Positions 44,382 through 53,175 are shown, counted from the stretch's first letter. The stretch: 64,000 nt of DNA from Marinilabilia rubra (GCF_003121985.1 NZ_QEWP01000019.1:24172-88171), one strand, 5' to 3'. Made by a program: numbers and translations. Notes: a model not told the origin generated them from the letters alone.

Positions 44382-45137
44382 ATGCAAAGACACCTTTTTA
44401 TTTTACTATTTGTGGTTTTGGGGTTGTTAAGCTGTCAAACTCCCCAAAAGCCAGCTTTTGAATCATCTTCCCAACACCCTTTAGACAGCAGCATTATCAA
44501 TAATCCGGAAATTGAAGCTAAAATTGCCCCCCTTCGGGATTCAGTAGAAGCCATCATGAATGAGGTCATTGGAGAATCAAAATCAGATCTTTTCCCTGAT
44601 AAGCCGGAGACGCCACTTTCTAATTTCGTTGCAGATCTGCTGCTTGATGCAGCTAAGAAAGAAATAGAAGCAACCGGGAAAAAACCACTTCCAATAATAA
44701 CAGTCATTAATGTGAGAGGCTTGAGAACCGCAATTCCAGAGGGCAAAATAACCGTTGAAGACATTTTTTCCTTAATGCCCTTCGAAAACCAATTAGTTCT
44801 TCTGAAGCTCTCAGGGCTGAATGTTCGGAAATTATTTCAACATATGGGAGAATCAGGGGGAGACGGACTCGCAGGGGCTTCATTCACCTTTTCTGAAGGT
44901 GAAGTCAAAAATGCAAAAACAGGAGGTCAGGCTATAGAAAATGAGGAGTTTTACTATGTAGCCACTTCCGATTATCTGGCATCGGGAGGCGACCATTACA
45001 CAATTTTTCAACAAGCAGTGGAGGAGTATGAATTTCCATCAAAAATAAGGGATTTAATAATAAGCCACATAAGAGCTCTTTCCAAAAAAGGAGAGTTAAT
45101 AGATCCGGCTACTAACAAAAGAATTAAATTTAACTAA
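44382..45137 (+). CDS. 5'-nucleotidase C-terminal domain lipoprotein
   Basis: This 251-aa lipoprotein has a signal peptide with LLSC (Cys18) and then a domain like the C-terminal substrate-binding half of 5'-nucleotidases (PF02872): LSNFVADLLLDAAKKE, IPEGKITVEDIFSLMPFENQLVLLKLSG (by position, about 124-151), GGDGLAGASFTFSEG and TSDYLASGGDHYT. Normally this half is fused to a metallophosphatase; here that half is the next gene, 123 nt downstream. The two probably work together at the outer membrane or in the periplasm to degrade nucleotides. A -7-like TAGTTTTG is at 44363-44370. Confidence 0.87.
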   Translation: MQRHLFILLFVVLGLLSCQTPQKPAFESSSQHPLDSSIINNPEIEAKIAPLRDSVEAIMNEVIGESKSDLFPDKPETPLSNFVADLLLDAAKKEIEATGKKPLPIITVINVRGLRTAIPEGKITVEDIFSLMPFENQLVLLKLSGLNVRKLFQHMGESGGDGLAGASFTFSEGEVKNAKTGGQAIENEEFYYVATSDYLASGGDHYTIFQQAVEEYEFPSKIRDLIISHIRALSKKGELIDPATNKRIKFN

Positions 45138-45260
45138 GCCGGAGTTTACTTTCCGATGAATCGGAACAAGCATAAATAAATGCAGATAGTTTGTTATTTC
45201 ATAACTACTGCTGCATAATCCGTGTTAACAGAAATTATTTACAGGCTTTAAATAATCGCC

Positions 45261-46172
45261 ATGCAAAGCAACAGAAGACAATTCATAAAAACCCTTGTGG
45301 CAGGAGGAGTAGCGCTCAGCTTTCCTTTTAATCTAAAAGGAGTGGATTATTCTGACCATCCTCTCACTATCCTTCACACCAATGACGTTCACAGCCATCT
45401 GGATCCATTTGATGCCAACCATCCCAAATTTCCTAACATGGGAGGTTTTGCCAGAAGAGCGACATTAATAGAAAAACTCAGAAATAAGAACAAGCATGTT
45501 TTGCTTTTAGATGCGGGGGATATCTTCCAGGGGACTCCCTATTTTAATTTCTTTGGAGGAAAACCCGAATTAGAATTCATGTCCCAAATGAAGTATGATG
45601 CTTCAACCATTGGTAACCACGAATTTGACAATGGAATGGAACACCTGGCCCAACAGTTGCAATACGCTAATTTTCCTTTCATTTGCACCAATTATGATTT
45701 CAAGGGAACCATTATGGAGGGTAAAACTACCCCGTGGAAAATAATTGAAAAAGGACCTTATCGGATTGGTATTATTGGCATTGGCATTGATCCAAGTGGA
45801 CTTGTATCACCGGCCAATCACGAAGGAATGAAATGGTTAGATCCGGTTAAAACAGGTGAAGAAACCGCTTTATTTCTGAAAAAAGAACAGGAATGCAACC
45901 TGGTTATTGCCCTGTCGCATCTTGGACTCACACCAACAGCAGAACGTAAAGACTCAGACCGGAAACTGGCAGCAGAAACCTCATCTATTGATTTAATCAT
46001 CGGGGGCCATTCTCACACGTTTATGGAAAAACCGGAATTAATTCAAAACAAAAAGGGAAAAACAGCTGCCATCAACCAGGTTGGTTGGGCTGGTGTCATT
46101 TTAGGGCAGATCAATTATACCCTGAAAAAAGGAGAGCCTCAATTCATGGCTGTACAGCACATTTTGAGATAA
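45261..46172 (+). CDS. 5'-nucleotidase metallophosphatase domain, Tat-exported
   Basis: This 303-aa protein begins with a Tat signal (SNRRQFIKTLVAGGVALS) and contains only the metallophosphatase half of 5'-nucleotidase. Metal ligands are seen in LHTNDVHSHLDPF (Asp/His), LLLDAGDIFQGTPYF, STIGNHEFDNG (Asn/His) and IDLIIGGHSHTFMEKP. It stops where the C-terminal domain would begin. The partner is the lipoprotein encoded just upstream. The split means that one half is exported by Sec as a lipoprotein and the other by Tat as a folded metal protein. Confidence 0.9.
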   Translation: MQSNRRQFIKTLVAGGVALSFPFNLKGVDYSDHPLTILHTNDVHSHLDPFDANHPKFPNMGGFARRATLIEKLRNKNKHVLLLDAGDIFQGTPYFNFFGGKPELEFMSQMKYDASTIGNHEFDNGMEHLAQQLQYANFPFICTNYDFKGTIMEGKTTPWKIIEKGPYRIGIIGIGIDPSGLVSPANHEGMKWLDPVKTGEETALFLKKEQECNLVIALSHLGLTPTAERKDSDRKLAAETSSIDLIIGGHSHTFMEKPELIQNKKGKTAAINQVGWAGVILGQINYTLKKGEPQFMAVQHILR

Positions 46173-46176
46173 AAAA

Positions 46177-46211
46177 AATCGCGTTAAAAGATTTCTCATT
46201 TTAACGCGATT
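46177..46211. terminator. Bidirectional terminator
   Basis: AATCGCGTTAAAA (46177-46189) pairs with TTTTAACGCGATT (46199-46211). A-run upstream and a T-rich tract downstream serve the convergent nucleotidase and Lrp genes. Confidence 0.8.
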
Positions 46212-46221
46212 CAATTTCGTA

Positions 46222-46686
46222 TTATTCAATGGGCAATTGTCTTTTGAAAGATTCATCCAGTGAGATGATGGTCTCAGTAGATGAGATACCCGGAATATTC
46301 TGCAATTTATCGTGAAGAATACGCTTCAGGTGTTCATTGCTCTTTGCGAAAATTTTAATAAACATAGCGTATTCACCGGTTGTATAGTGGCATTCGACCA
46401 CTTCCGGAATCTCTTCCAACATCTTCACCACCTTGTCAAACAAACTGGCTTTTTTAAGAAAGATCCCCATAAAGGCGCAGGTATGATATCCAATCTTGCT
46501 TGGATTAATAATGAATTCTGAACCCTTGATAACGCCCATATTCATTAACCTCTGAATGCGCTGATGAATGGCAGCACCGGAAACCTTGCATTCTCTGGCA
46601 ACTTCCAGAAACGGGATTCGTGCATTATGCGTAATCATCGACAAAATCTTTTTGTCGAGACTATCAATTTGTAAATTGCTCTCCAT
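46222..46686 (-). CDS. Lrp/AsnC-family transcriptional regulator
   Basis: This 154-aa protein has the AsnC-type N-terminal HTH (LDKKILSMITHNARIPFLEVA, then VSGAAIHQRIQRLMNMGVIKGSE, residues 9-56) and the RAM effector-binding domain (65-150) with VECHYTTGEYAMFIKI and IPGISSTETIISL. Such regulators respond to amino acids and feed on global nutrient status. No obvious amino-acid operon is adjacent. Length is normal. Confidence 0.92.
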   Translation of the reverse strand: MESNLQIDSLDKKILSMITHNARIPFLEVARECKVSGAAIHQRIQRLMNMGVIKGSEFIINPSKIGYHTCAFMGIFLKKASLFDKVVKMLEEIPEVVECHYTTGEYAMFIKIFAKSNEHLKRILHDKLQNIPGISSTETIISLDESFKRQLPIE

Positions 46687-46866
46687 ATTAAAAATGACAA
46701 TTGTTAGAAATTAAAAGAATTTCTGCTCTTTTTTTGATGATTTCCTTCGAAATTAGAATAATTAGCCCAATAATCCAACAAAACTATAAGGAATTTGCCA
46801 ACTTTTAATTTAACGGATTACAATTTCGCAGGAGTATTACTTATGAATTAACGACCGGAATTATCT

Positions 46867-47023
46867 CAATAGATCGTTAGTCCCGATGCTTCGGGATAGA
46901 TATTAGATTTAAGATAAATCACAACCAATTGATAATCGGAATGTTAACCCAGAAAACCGTTAATATATAAACAATTAATTCAAAGCTCATTGCAATCCCG
47001 AACCATCGGGATAACGGACTACT
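46867..47023 (+). repeat. Family 3 repeat copy with two inserted palindromes
   Basis: It starts CAATAGATCGTTAG and ends CGGACTACTAT. TCCCGATGCTTCGGGAT (46881-46897) stands where the 136-bp copies have ACTTTT, and ATCCCGAACCATCGGGAT (46995-47012) stands where the 1592 copy has AAAGTTC. The rest of the gap 46687-47221 shows nothing. Confidence 0.65.
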
Positions 47024-47221
47024 ATGTCTAAAACCGGCTAAAAAAGGATACAAATCTGTAAAAAAGACATTTAACAACAGTCTCCATTCCTGGTAGCGCA
47101 TAAAACAATAAGCCGAAAATGAACTAAAAGTACAAGTCCGGCATAGTAACATTTTATTCGTTACAAACAATTAATCTAATCCCTTAGCATCACCCAAAAC
47201 CTGAAGTTGCAGAAAAAGGTT

Positions 47222-48508
47222 TCAATCTGAAAACCGACGGACCAGCTGTTTTAAATCCTCACCACTGGGGCTTTGGAAAATCTGTAACTCAAACAAAGGA
47301 ACAATTGAGAGAATATGGTCAAAAATATCGGCCTGAACACCTTCGTATTTTGCCCACTCCTGCTCTCTTGAAAACGCATATACCTGAACCGGTATGCCTT
47401 TCTCCGTAGGATCAAGATGCCGCACAATAAGAGTCATTTTTTCATTGATTTTCGGGTGGCGGATAAGATAATTTTCAAGATACTTGCGAAAGACACCAAG
47501 ATTGGTCATACGTCTCCCATTTACAGGAAGAGATTCATCTATGTTGTGCGATCTGTTATACTCCTCAATCTCAGCCTGGCGTTCTTCGATGAATTCTTTA
47601 AGATGATGGATCTTCTTAAAACGCTCCAGCATCTCAGGGGTGCAAAATTTAACGCTGTGTGTATCGATAAAAACGGCACGGGCAATCCGTCTTCCTCCCG
47701 ACTCCTCCATACCACGCCAATTCACAAAAGAACTGGAAACCATAGCATAGGTTGGAATGGTAGAGATGGTTTTATCCCAATTCCTGACCTTCACCGTATT
47801 CAGAGTAATTTCCAGAACTGTTCCATCCGCATTGTGACCGGGCATGGATATCCAGTCCCCTACCCTCACCATTCTGTTAGCCGATAGCTGAACTCCAGCC
47901 ACCAGACCTAAAATAGAATCTCTGAAAACCAACATCAACACAGCTGCCAATGCTCCCATGCCGGCAATAATGGAAGTCACCTTAACATTAAAAATTATAG
48001 ATATTGATATCAAGATTCCGACAATAATTGCCAGCAAATGAATCACCTGAAGATAACCTTTTATGGGCCTGTCATAAGCAAAAGGAAATGTATTGTAAAT
48101 ATCTTCAATTGCACCAAGCAATGCTTTAAAAATGGTCAAAATCACCACTATCAAAACGAGCGCAACAATATCATGAAAGATGGCCAGTTCATCAGGATAG
48201 TTTCCCCAAAAGAACTTTGACAATGCAAAGACAACTGCAATAGGGGCCAGATACGCCAGCTTACGAAACACCCTTCTGCGAACCAGAAAATCATCAAATT
48301 TTGATTTGGTTTTTCGAACCATCTTAACGGTGGCAAACAGAAAAATTCTGCGAGCCAACAAAAAAACCAGATAAGACAAAAAGAATATAATGAATACTGA
48401 AAGTAAAAATTCAATAACACTCCCCCAGGCCCCGGGAACATGAAGAACCTCCAGATATTTAGTTAACTGTTCCGAAAACCAGTCAGATTTAGAGCTTATC
48501 TCATCCAT
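47222..48508 (-). CDS. MscS-family mechanosensitive ion channel
   Basis: This 428-aa membrane protein has five hydrophobic segments (about 22-48, 70-95, 107-125, 150-172, 176-205) and the MscS core: TSIIAGMGALAAVLMLVFRDSILGLVAGVQL (pore helix, by position about 178-208), then VRVGDWISMPGHNADGTVLEI in the beta domain. The C-terminal cytosolic cage follows. The size and an extended loop resemble YbdG-like channels. It opens on hypo-osmotic shock, a good match to the osmolyte genes at 25647. It is divergent from the M64 peptidase gene. Confidence 0.88.
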   Translation of the reverse strand: MDEISSKSDWFSEQLTKYLEVLHVPGAWGSVIEFLLSVFIIFFLSYLVFLLARRIFLFATVKMVRKTKSKFDDFLVRRRVFRKLAYLAPIAVVFALSKFFWGNYPDELAIFHDIVALVLIVVILTIFKALLGAIEDIYNTFPFAYDRPIKGYLQVIHLLAIIVGILISISIIFNVKVTSIIAGMGALAAVLMLVFRDSILGLVAGVQLSANRMVRVGDWISMPGHNADGTVLEITLNTVKVRNWDKTISTIPTYAMVSSSFVNWRGMEESGGRRIARAVFIDTHSVKFCTPEMLERFKKIHHLKEFIEERQAEIEEYNRSHNIDESLPVNGRRMTNLGVFRKYLENYLIRHPKINEKMTLIVRHLDPTEKGIPVQVYAFSREQEWAKYEGVQADIFDHILSIVPLFELQIFQSPSGEDLKQLVRRFSD

Positions 48509-48608
48509 ACTATGAATAATTACAAAGTTTTTGTATATTTTTGTTTGTTAGCCGCAAAAATAATCAAACAAAGGATTGAAACCTATTCTTAAGGAAGGAT
48601 AAAACGCA

Positions 48609-49886
48609 ATGAAGCACAGATACTTCTTTTTAATATATCTTTTTTCATCAATAATGACCCCCTGTTTGGGCTCCAACAATCCCGGGATAGATCAAAACAC
48701 GACCCTCAGAATTGACTTTGTTCTTACAGGCAACCATGTGAAACAACAGGCAACCATTTCTGATTTGTTTAGGATACCCGGTTACAGTGGTTCTGCGGCC
48801 CAAAATATTCCAACATTTGACTATGGAAATTACAAACTAACAGTAACAGACAAAGCATCTGGGGATACCTTGTTTCTAAAGGGATTCTGTACACTTTTCG
48901 GTGAATGGCAATCAACTTCGGAGGCGAAAGATGTATCCAGGGCATTTAAGCAAACAATCGAAATGCCATTCCCAAAAACCGAAGTAACACTCCTATTTCA
49001 ACACCGAAAAAAAAATGGCTCCATCATTGATATGCTAAGTGAAGATTTTTCGCCTGAACAATTAATTACAACCCTTTCACCACAAAAGTTCCCTTCGAAA
49101 ATAATTCACGGCAATGATCATCCACATCAAAATACAGACCTTTTGATAATCGCAGAAGGTTACAGAAAAGAGGATTCGGCACTTTTCTTTAAAGATGCCA
49201 ATAAGCTTTCGAAGTATTTGCTGAATACCCAGCCCTTCGAAAAGAAACAAGCTTCAATTACGATCAGGGCCCTTGCAGTTCCTTCTTTGGATTCCGGAAC
49301 GGATAATCCAGGAAAAGGCAATTGGAAAAACACGGCCATGAACAGCTCTTTCAACACATTTGGAACTGATCGATACCTTGAAACACTGGACACATGGTCG
49401 GTATTCAATTATGCTGCCGCTTTGCCCCACGATCACATTATAGTACTGGTAAACAGCAAAAAATACGGTGGAGGAGGCGTTTACAACCACTTTTCGATTG
49501 CAACTGCCCGCCACAAAGCCTCACCTGAAGTATTCGTTCACGAATTAGGTCATGGACTTGCAGGGTTGGGAGATGAATACTATTATTCCGAGACAGCCTA
49601 CTCGGAATTCTTTAGTCTGGAAACAGAACCATGGCAACCCAATTTGACCACCCTTATTGATTTTGATTCCAAATGGAAATTCCTTTTGGAGGATTCAATC
49701 CCCATACCTACCCCTGACAACTCAAAATACAGGAAAGCAACCGGGGTATTCGAAGGAGGTGGCTATTCGGCCAAAGGCATATACCGGCCTGCCATTAACT
49801 GCAGAATGAAATCGAATGAGGCAGAAGGATTTTGCAAAGTTTGTCAATTCTCAATAAAAAAGATACTGGATTTTTACACACAATAA
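48609..49886 (+). CDS. M64-family peptidase (IgA peptidase-like), exported
   Basis: This 425-aa protein has a signal peptide (residues 1-21, ending CLGSN) and the M64 peptidase domain. The zinc site is HELGHGLAGLGDEYYY (His, Glu, His near 312-316). LLIIAEGYRKEDSALFFKDA and IIVLVNSKKYGGGGVYNHF flank it and match the family. M64 enzymes cut proteins such as IgA in Bacteroidota relatives; here an environmental protein-scavenging role is as likely. A -7 box TATTTTTG is at 48537-48544. It stands 11 nt before the aldo/keto reductase. Confidence 0.88.
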   Translation: MKHRYFFLIYLFSSIMTPCLGSNNPGIDQNTTLRIDFVLTGNHVKQQATISDLFRIPGYSGSAAQNIPTFDYGNYKLTVTDKASGDTLFLKGFCTLFGEWQSTSEAKDVSRAFKQTIEMPFPKTEVTLLFQHRKKNGSIIDMLSEDFSPEQLITTLSPQKFPSKIIHGNDHPHQNTDLLIIAEGYRKEDSALFFKDANKLSKYLLNTQPFEKKQASITIRALAVPSLDSGTDNPGKGNWKNTAMNSSFNTFGTDRYLETLDTWSVFNYAAALPHDHIIVLVNSKKYGGGGVYNHFSIATARHKASPEVFVHELGHGLAGLGDEYYYSETAYSEFFSLETEPWQPNLTTLIDFDSKWKFLLEDSIPIPTPDNSKYRKATGVFEGGGYSAKGIYRPAINCRMKSNEAEGFCKVCQFSIKKILDFYTQ

Positions 49887-49897
49887 AATAAGGAAAC

Positions 49898-50890
49898 ATG
49901 AACTATTTAGCCAACGAAAAAAGATATGACAACATGGTTTATCGCCGTTGCGGAAAGAGTGGACTGAAGTTACCGGCCATTTCACTGGGACTTTGGCACA
50001 ACTTCGGTTCGGTAGATGTTTTTGAAAACGGAAGAGCCATTTTGCATCATGCATTTGACAACGGCATCACACACTTCGATCTGGCCAACAATTATGGTCC
50101 GGTTCCGGGAAGTGCTGAAGAAAATTTCGGCAAAATAATGGCCACTGATTTTAAACCCTACCGTGATGAGATGATCATCTCCACAAAAGCCGGTTATTTA
50201 ATGTGGCCAGGTCCATACGGAGACTGGGGGTCTAAAAAATACCTTCTTTCAAGTCTGGATCAAAGTCTGAAAAGAATGGGACTTGAATACGTCGACATTT
50301 TTTACTCTCACCGCCCCGATCCCGATACCCCGCTTGAAGAAACGATGGGCGCACTGGCACATGCAGTAAAACAAGGCAAGGCGCTTTATGCAGGTATCTC
50401 TAATTACCCGGCTGAGTTGACTCAAAAAGCAGAAACCATCCTTCGCGACATGGGAGTACCTATGCTGATTCATCAACCACGTTACAGCATGCTTGACCGA
50501 TGGGTAGAAGACGACGGACTGCTGGATGTCCTGGGCAAAAGGGGCGTGGGCTCAATCGCTTTCTCACCACTTGCTCAGGGGCTTTTAACCAATAAGTACC
50601 TGAAGGATATACCTGAAGATTCCAGGATGGCAAAGGCACATGGCTTTTTAAAACGGGATGCATTAACTCCGGAAGTAAAAGACAAACTTCTGAAATTAAA
50701 TGATCTTGCATCAAAAAGAGGACAGTCCCTCGCTCAAATGGCCATTGCATGGCTTTTGAAAGATTCAAGGGTTACTTCAGTCCTCATGGGAGCCAGTAGT
50801 GTAAAGCAGTTGAGCAACAACCTTGAAACTCTTAATAACCTGGTGTTTTCTGATGAAGAACTTAAATCCATTGAAGGGATCTTGAAATAA
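49898..50890 (+). CDS. Aldo/keto reductase (YghZ-like)
   Basis: This 330-aa NADPH-dependent oxidoreductase reduces aldehydes or ketones. The catalytic tetrad is visible: Asp and Tyr in HFDLANNYGPVPGSAEENFG, Lys in ISTKAGYLMWPGPYGDWGSKKYL (by position), His in DIFYSHRPDPDTPLEE. The N-terminal MVYRRCGKSGLKLPAISLGLWHNFG (residues 13-37) and this set are typical of the L-glyceraldehyde 3-phosphate reductase (YghZ) group. It follows the M64 gene by 11 nt, though a functional link is not evident. A terminator follows. Confidence 0.9.
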   Translation: MNYLANEKRYDNMVYRRCGKSGLKLPAISLGLWHNFGSVDVFENGRAILHHAFDNGITHFDLANNYGPVPGSAEENFGKIMATDFKPYRDEMIISTKAGYLMWPGPYGDWGSKKYLLSSLDQSLKRMGLEYVDIFYSHRPDPDTPLEETMGALAHAVKQGKALYAGISNYPAELTQKAETILRDMGVPMLIHQPRYSMLDRWVEDDGLLDVLGKRGVGSIAFSPLAQGLLTNKYLKDIPEDSRMAKAHGFLKRDALTPEVKDKLLKLNDLASKRGQSLAQMAIAWLLKDSRVTSVLMGASSVKQLSNNLETLNNLVFSDEELKSIEGILK

Positions 50891-50921
50891 GAAACGATTT
50901 TAAGACTGCATTCATAAATTG

Positions 50922-50960
50922 AAAAAAGGGAAGCTTCATTTCAGATGCTTCCCTTTTTTT
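50922..50960 (+). terminator. Intrinsic terminator after the aldo/keto reductase
   Basis: AAAAAAGGGAAGC pairs with GCTTCCCTTTTTTT. Confidence 0.88.
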
Positions 50961-51034
50961 AGAGGAAAACCACCCGTCGAATTACTTCTAAACCACTTCT
51001 TGATGTTATCTTTGCGCAAAACACGCTTTCATTT

Positions 51035-52906
51035 ATGGCCAATATATTATCGGTAGAGAACCTCACCCACCACTGGGGTGACATAAGCTTATTTAACGAC
51101 CTGACTTTCGGACTGGAGGAAGGGGACAAAGCAGCATTAATAGCCCGCAATGGAACGGGAAAAACTACTTTATTGAATATCCTGGGAGATATCTATCCCG
51201 CTGATTCCGGGACTGTAACACTGCGAAAAGGCGTGACTATGGGATATTTGGCCCAGAATCCTGACTTCAATCCGGAAATAACCGTCCTCGAATCGTTGTT
51301 TCAATCTGATAATGAAACTGCGCTATTGGTGCGTGAATACGAAAAAGCGTTGGCAGAATCTGATCACGATGCACTTCAACATTTGCTCCCCAAAATGGAC
51401 CAATACAATGCCTGGGATTTTGAAGAAAGAGCCAAGCAAATTCTGTCCCAATTAAAAATTGATATGTTTGAGCAACCTATGGGCCAACTCTCGGGAGGAC
51501 AGGTAAAAAGAGTAGCTTTGGCCAAGGTGCTCATTACCAATCCCGACTTCTTTATTCTTGACGAGCCCACCAACCATTTGGATCTTGACATGATAGAATG
51601 GTTGGAAGATTATCTAAAACGGAGTCGGATGACGTTGCTGATGGTCACTCACGACAGGTATTTTCTAGATAATGTATGCAATGAAATATTTGAACTTCAC
51701 GATGAGATGCTCTATCAGTACAAGGGCAACTACACCTATTATCTGGAAAAAAGAGCCGAGCGCATAAGCCAGAAAAATCAGGAAGTTGAAAAAGCTCGCA
51801 ATCTGCTTAGAAAAGAGCAGGACTGGATGAATCGCCAGCCGCAGGCGCGGGGCACCAAAGCCAAATACCGGATAGATGCCTTTTATGATTTAAAAAAGAC
51901 GGCCGGACAAAATCTGGAAGAACAGAATCTGGAAATTAACATCAAGTCCTCGCGCCTTGGAAAAAAGGTGGTCAACCTCCACAACATCAGTAAAAGTTTC
52001 GATAACCTAAAGCTAATTGAAGATTTTTCTTACAAATTTGCCCGTGGGGAAAAAGTGGGAATCATCGGTAAAAACGGAAGTGGAAAATCCACCTTTTTGA
52101 ATATTCTTACCGGAAAACTGGCACCGGATTCAGGAGAAATCGAACCCGGAGAGACTTTAGTCTTTGGATATTATCGTCAGGAAGGACTCAACCTGGATGA
52201 AAACAAAAGGGTATTGGATGTTATTACCGATATTGCCGACCACATTCAGCTTGGTAAAGACCAGTCAATGTCGGCGTCTCAGTTCCTTCGATATTTTATG
52301 TTTCCAAATGAGATGCATAATGTACTGGTTCAAAAATTAAGCGGAGGCGAGAAAAAGCGTCTTTATCTGATGACAGTGCTTATAAAGAACCCCAATTTCC
52401 TGATTCTGGATGAACCGACCAACGATCTTGATATATTAACCCTTAATATACTGGAAGATTACCTGCAACAATTTGATGGTTGTGTAATGGTGGTTTCTCA
52501 CGATCGTTATTTTCTGGATAAAGTTACCGACCACCTTTTTGTTTTTGAGGGAAATGGAAAAATAAAAGATTTCCCGGGCAACTACACAGATTATTACACC
52601 CAAAAGAAAAAAGAGAATAAAGCCCAAAAAGAGCTCAGTAATAAATACAAGGAGCCCAAAAAGAAAAAGCCGGCCCGACAGCCAAAGCCCGACAAGTTGA
52701 CCTACAAAGAGAAAAAGGAAATGGAGGCTCTGGAGGAGAGAATTGAAAATCTTGAATCAGAAAAATCTGAAAAAGAAACACAATTAAACTCCGGTTCTCT
52801 AGAAGGAGAAGAACTTATGGAAGCATCATCAAGACTGGGGGAAATAATGGAAGAGGTGGATGAATGTGAGATGCGATGGCTCGAACTTAGCGAAAAAGAA
52901 GGCTAA
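51035..52906 (+). CDS. ABC-F family ATPase (Uup-like)
   Basis: This 623-aa soluble protein has two ABC ATPase domains and no membrane segments. Domain 1: Walker A IARNGTGKTTLL near 36, signature LSGGQVKRVALAK near 154, Walker B FFILDEPTNHLD. Domain 2: Walker A IIGKNGSGKSTFL near 347, signature LSGGEKKRLYLM, Walker B FLILDEPTNDLD. A linker of about 80 residues separates them, and a charged coiled-coil C-terminus (about 545-623, Lys/Glu-rich) fits Uup. ABC-F proteins act on ribosomes or DNA structure. A -7 box TATCTTTG lies at 51007-51014, 20 nt before the ATG. Confidence 0.9.
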   Translation: MANILSVENLTHHWGDISLFNDLTFGLEEGDKAALIARNGTGKTTLLNILGDIYPADSGTVTLRKGVTMGYLAQNPDFNPEITVLESLFQSDNETALLVREYEKALAESDHDALQHLLPKMDQYNAWDFEERAKQILSQLKIDMFEQPMGQLSGGQVKRVALAKVLITNPDFFILDEPTNHLDLDMIEWLEDYLKRSRMTLLMVTHDRYFLDNVCNEIFELHDEMLYQYKGNYTYYLEKRAERISQKNQEVEKARNLLRKEQDWMNRQPQARGTKAKYRIDAFYDLKKTAGQNLEEQNLEINIKSSRLGKKVVNLHNISKSFDNLKLIEDFSYKFARGEKVGIIGKNGSGKSTFLNILTGKLAPDSGEIEPGETLVFGYYRQEGLNLDENKRVLDVITDIADHIQLGKDQSMSASQFLRYFMFPNEMHNVLVQKLSGGEKKRLYLMTVLIKNPNFLILDEPTNDLDILTLNILEDYLQQFDGCVMVVSHDRYFLDKVTDHLFVFEGNGKIKDFPGNYTDYYTQKKKENKAQKELSNKYKEPKKKKPARQPKPDKLTYKEKKEMEALEERIENLESEKSEKETQLNSGSLEGEELMEASSRLGEIMEEVDECEMRWLELSEKEG

Positions 52907-52961
52907 ACCACTTCAAAACTTAATTTTTATAAGTAAAACGGGTTATTTTTCTTCAATTTTA

Positions 52962-52992
52962 TTGTTTTAAACTGAATAAATATCTACTTTTG
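52962..52992 (+). promoter_or_regulatory. Promoter of the pheA operon
   Basis: TTG (52962-52964) is separated by 20 nt from TACTTTTG (52985-52992), matching the Bacteroidota TTTG-N19-TAnnTTTG pattern. Transcription would start near 53000, about 25 nt before the leader peptide ATG. Confidence 0.65.
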
Positions 52993-53023
52993 CAGAGTAA
53001 ACAAAAAGAACACGACTTTTATC

Positions 53024-53110
53024 ATGATACAGCATGCCTATTCTTTCTTCTTTTTTTTCTTTTATTTTTTTGGTTCAACAACCAGAAGGGGCAGGCTCAT
53101 GCATAACTAA
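53024..53110 (+). CDS. pheL: Phe-rich leader peptide of the pheA attenuator
   Basis: A 28-codon ORF with ATG at 53024 and TAA at 53108-53110. It encodes M-I-Q-H-A-Y-S, six Phe in a row, Tyr, two more Phe, then GSTTRRGRLMHN. Eight Phe codons and two Tyr codons lie between codons 6 and 16 (53039-53071). This is the composition of pheA/pheS leader peptides in enterobacteria. The ORF precedes an intrinsic terminator and then the prephenate dehydratase gene. The name pheL is used by analogy. Confidence 0.85.
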   Translation: MIQHAYSFFFFFFYFFGSTTRRGRLMHN

Positions 53111-53166
53111 AAACGAACAAGGAAATTCAAAATATGCATCCCGCCCCACAAGGCGGGATTTTTTTT
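53032..53166 (+). promoter_or_regulatory. Phe-dependent transcription attenuator
   Basis: Three exclusive pairings can be drawn. Pause hairpin 1:2: GCATGCCT (53032-53039) with AGGC-TC-ATGC (53093-53102, two-nt bulge). Antiterminator 2:3: GGGGCAGG-CTC-ATGCAT (53088-53104) with ATGCATCCCGCCCC (53134-53147), thirteen pairs with one mismatch and a 3-nt bulge. Terminator 3:4: ATCCCGCC (53138-53145) with GGCGGGAT (53152-53159) and a T-run. A ribosome stalled on the Phe codons leaves 2 free, so read-through follows; one at the stop codon covers 2, so termination follows. Confidence 0.85.
53138..53166 (+). terminator. Attenuator terminator before pheA
   Basis: ATCCCGCC (53138-53145) and GGCGGGAT (53152-53159) form a stem with loop CCACAA, followed by eight T (53159-53166). 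It ends 9 nt before the pheA ATG. Confidence 0.9.
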
Positions 53167-53175
53167 ATCATAACT

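Noticed and set aside
46867..47023. Target-site duplication around this family 3 copy
   Set aside because: No matching direct repeat could be found at its edges; the copy is too diverged.
53134..53175. Extended N-terminus of PheA
   Set aside because: The extra codons lie in the terminator stem and T-run; the ATG at 53176 matches the family start.
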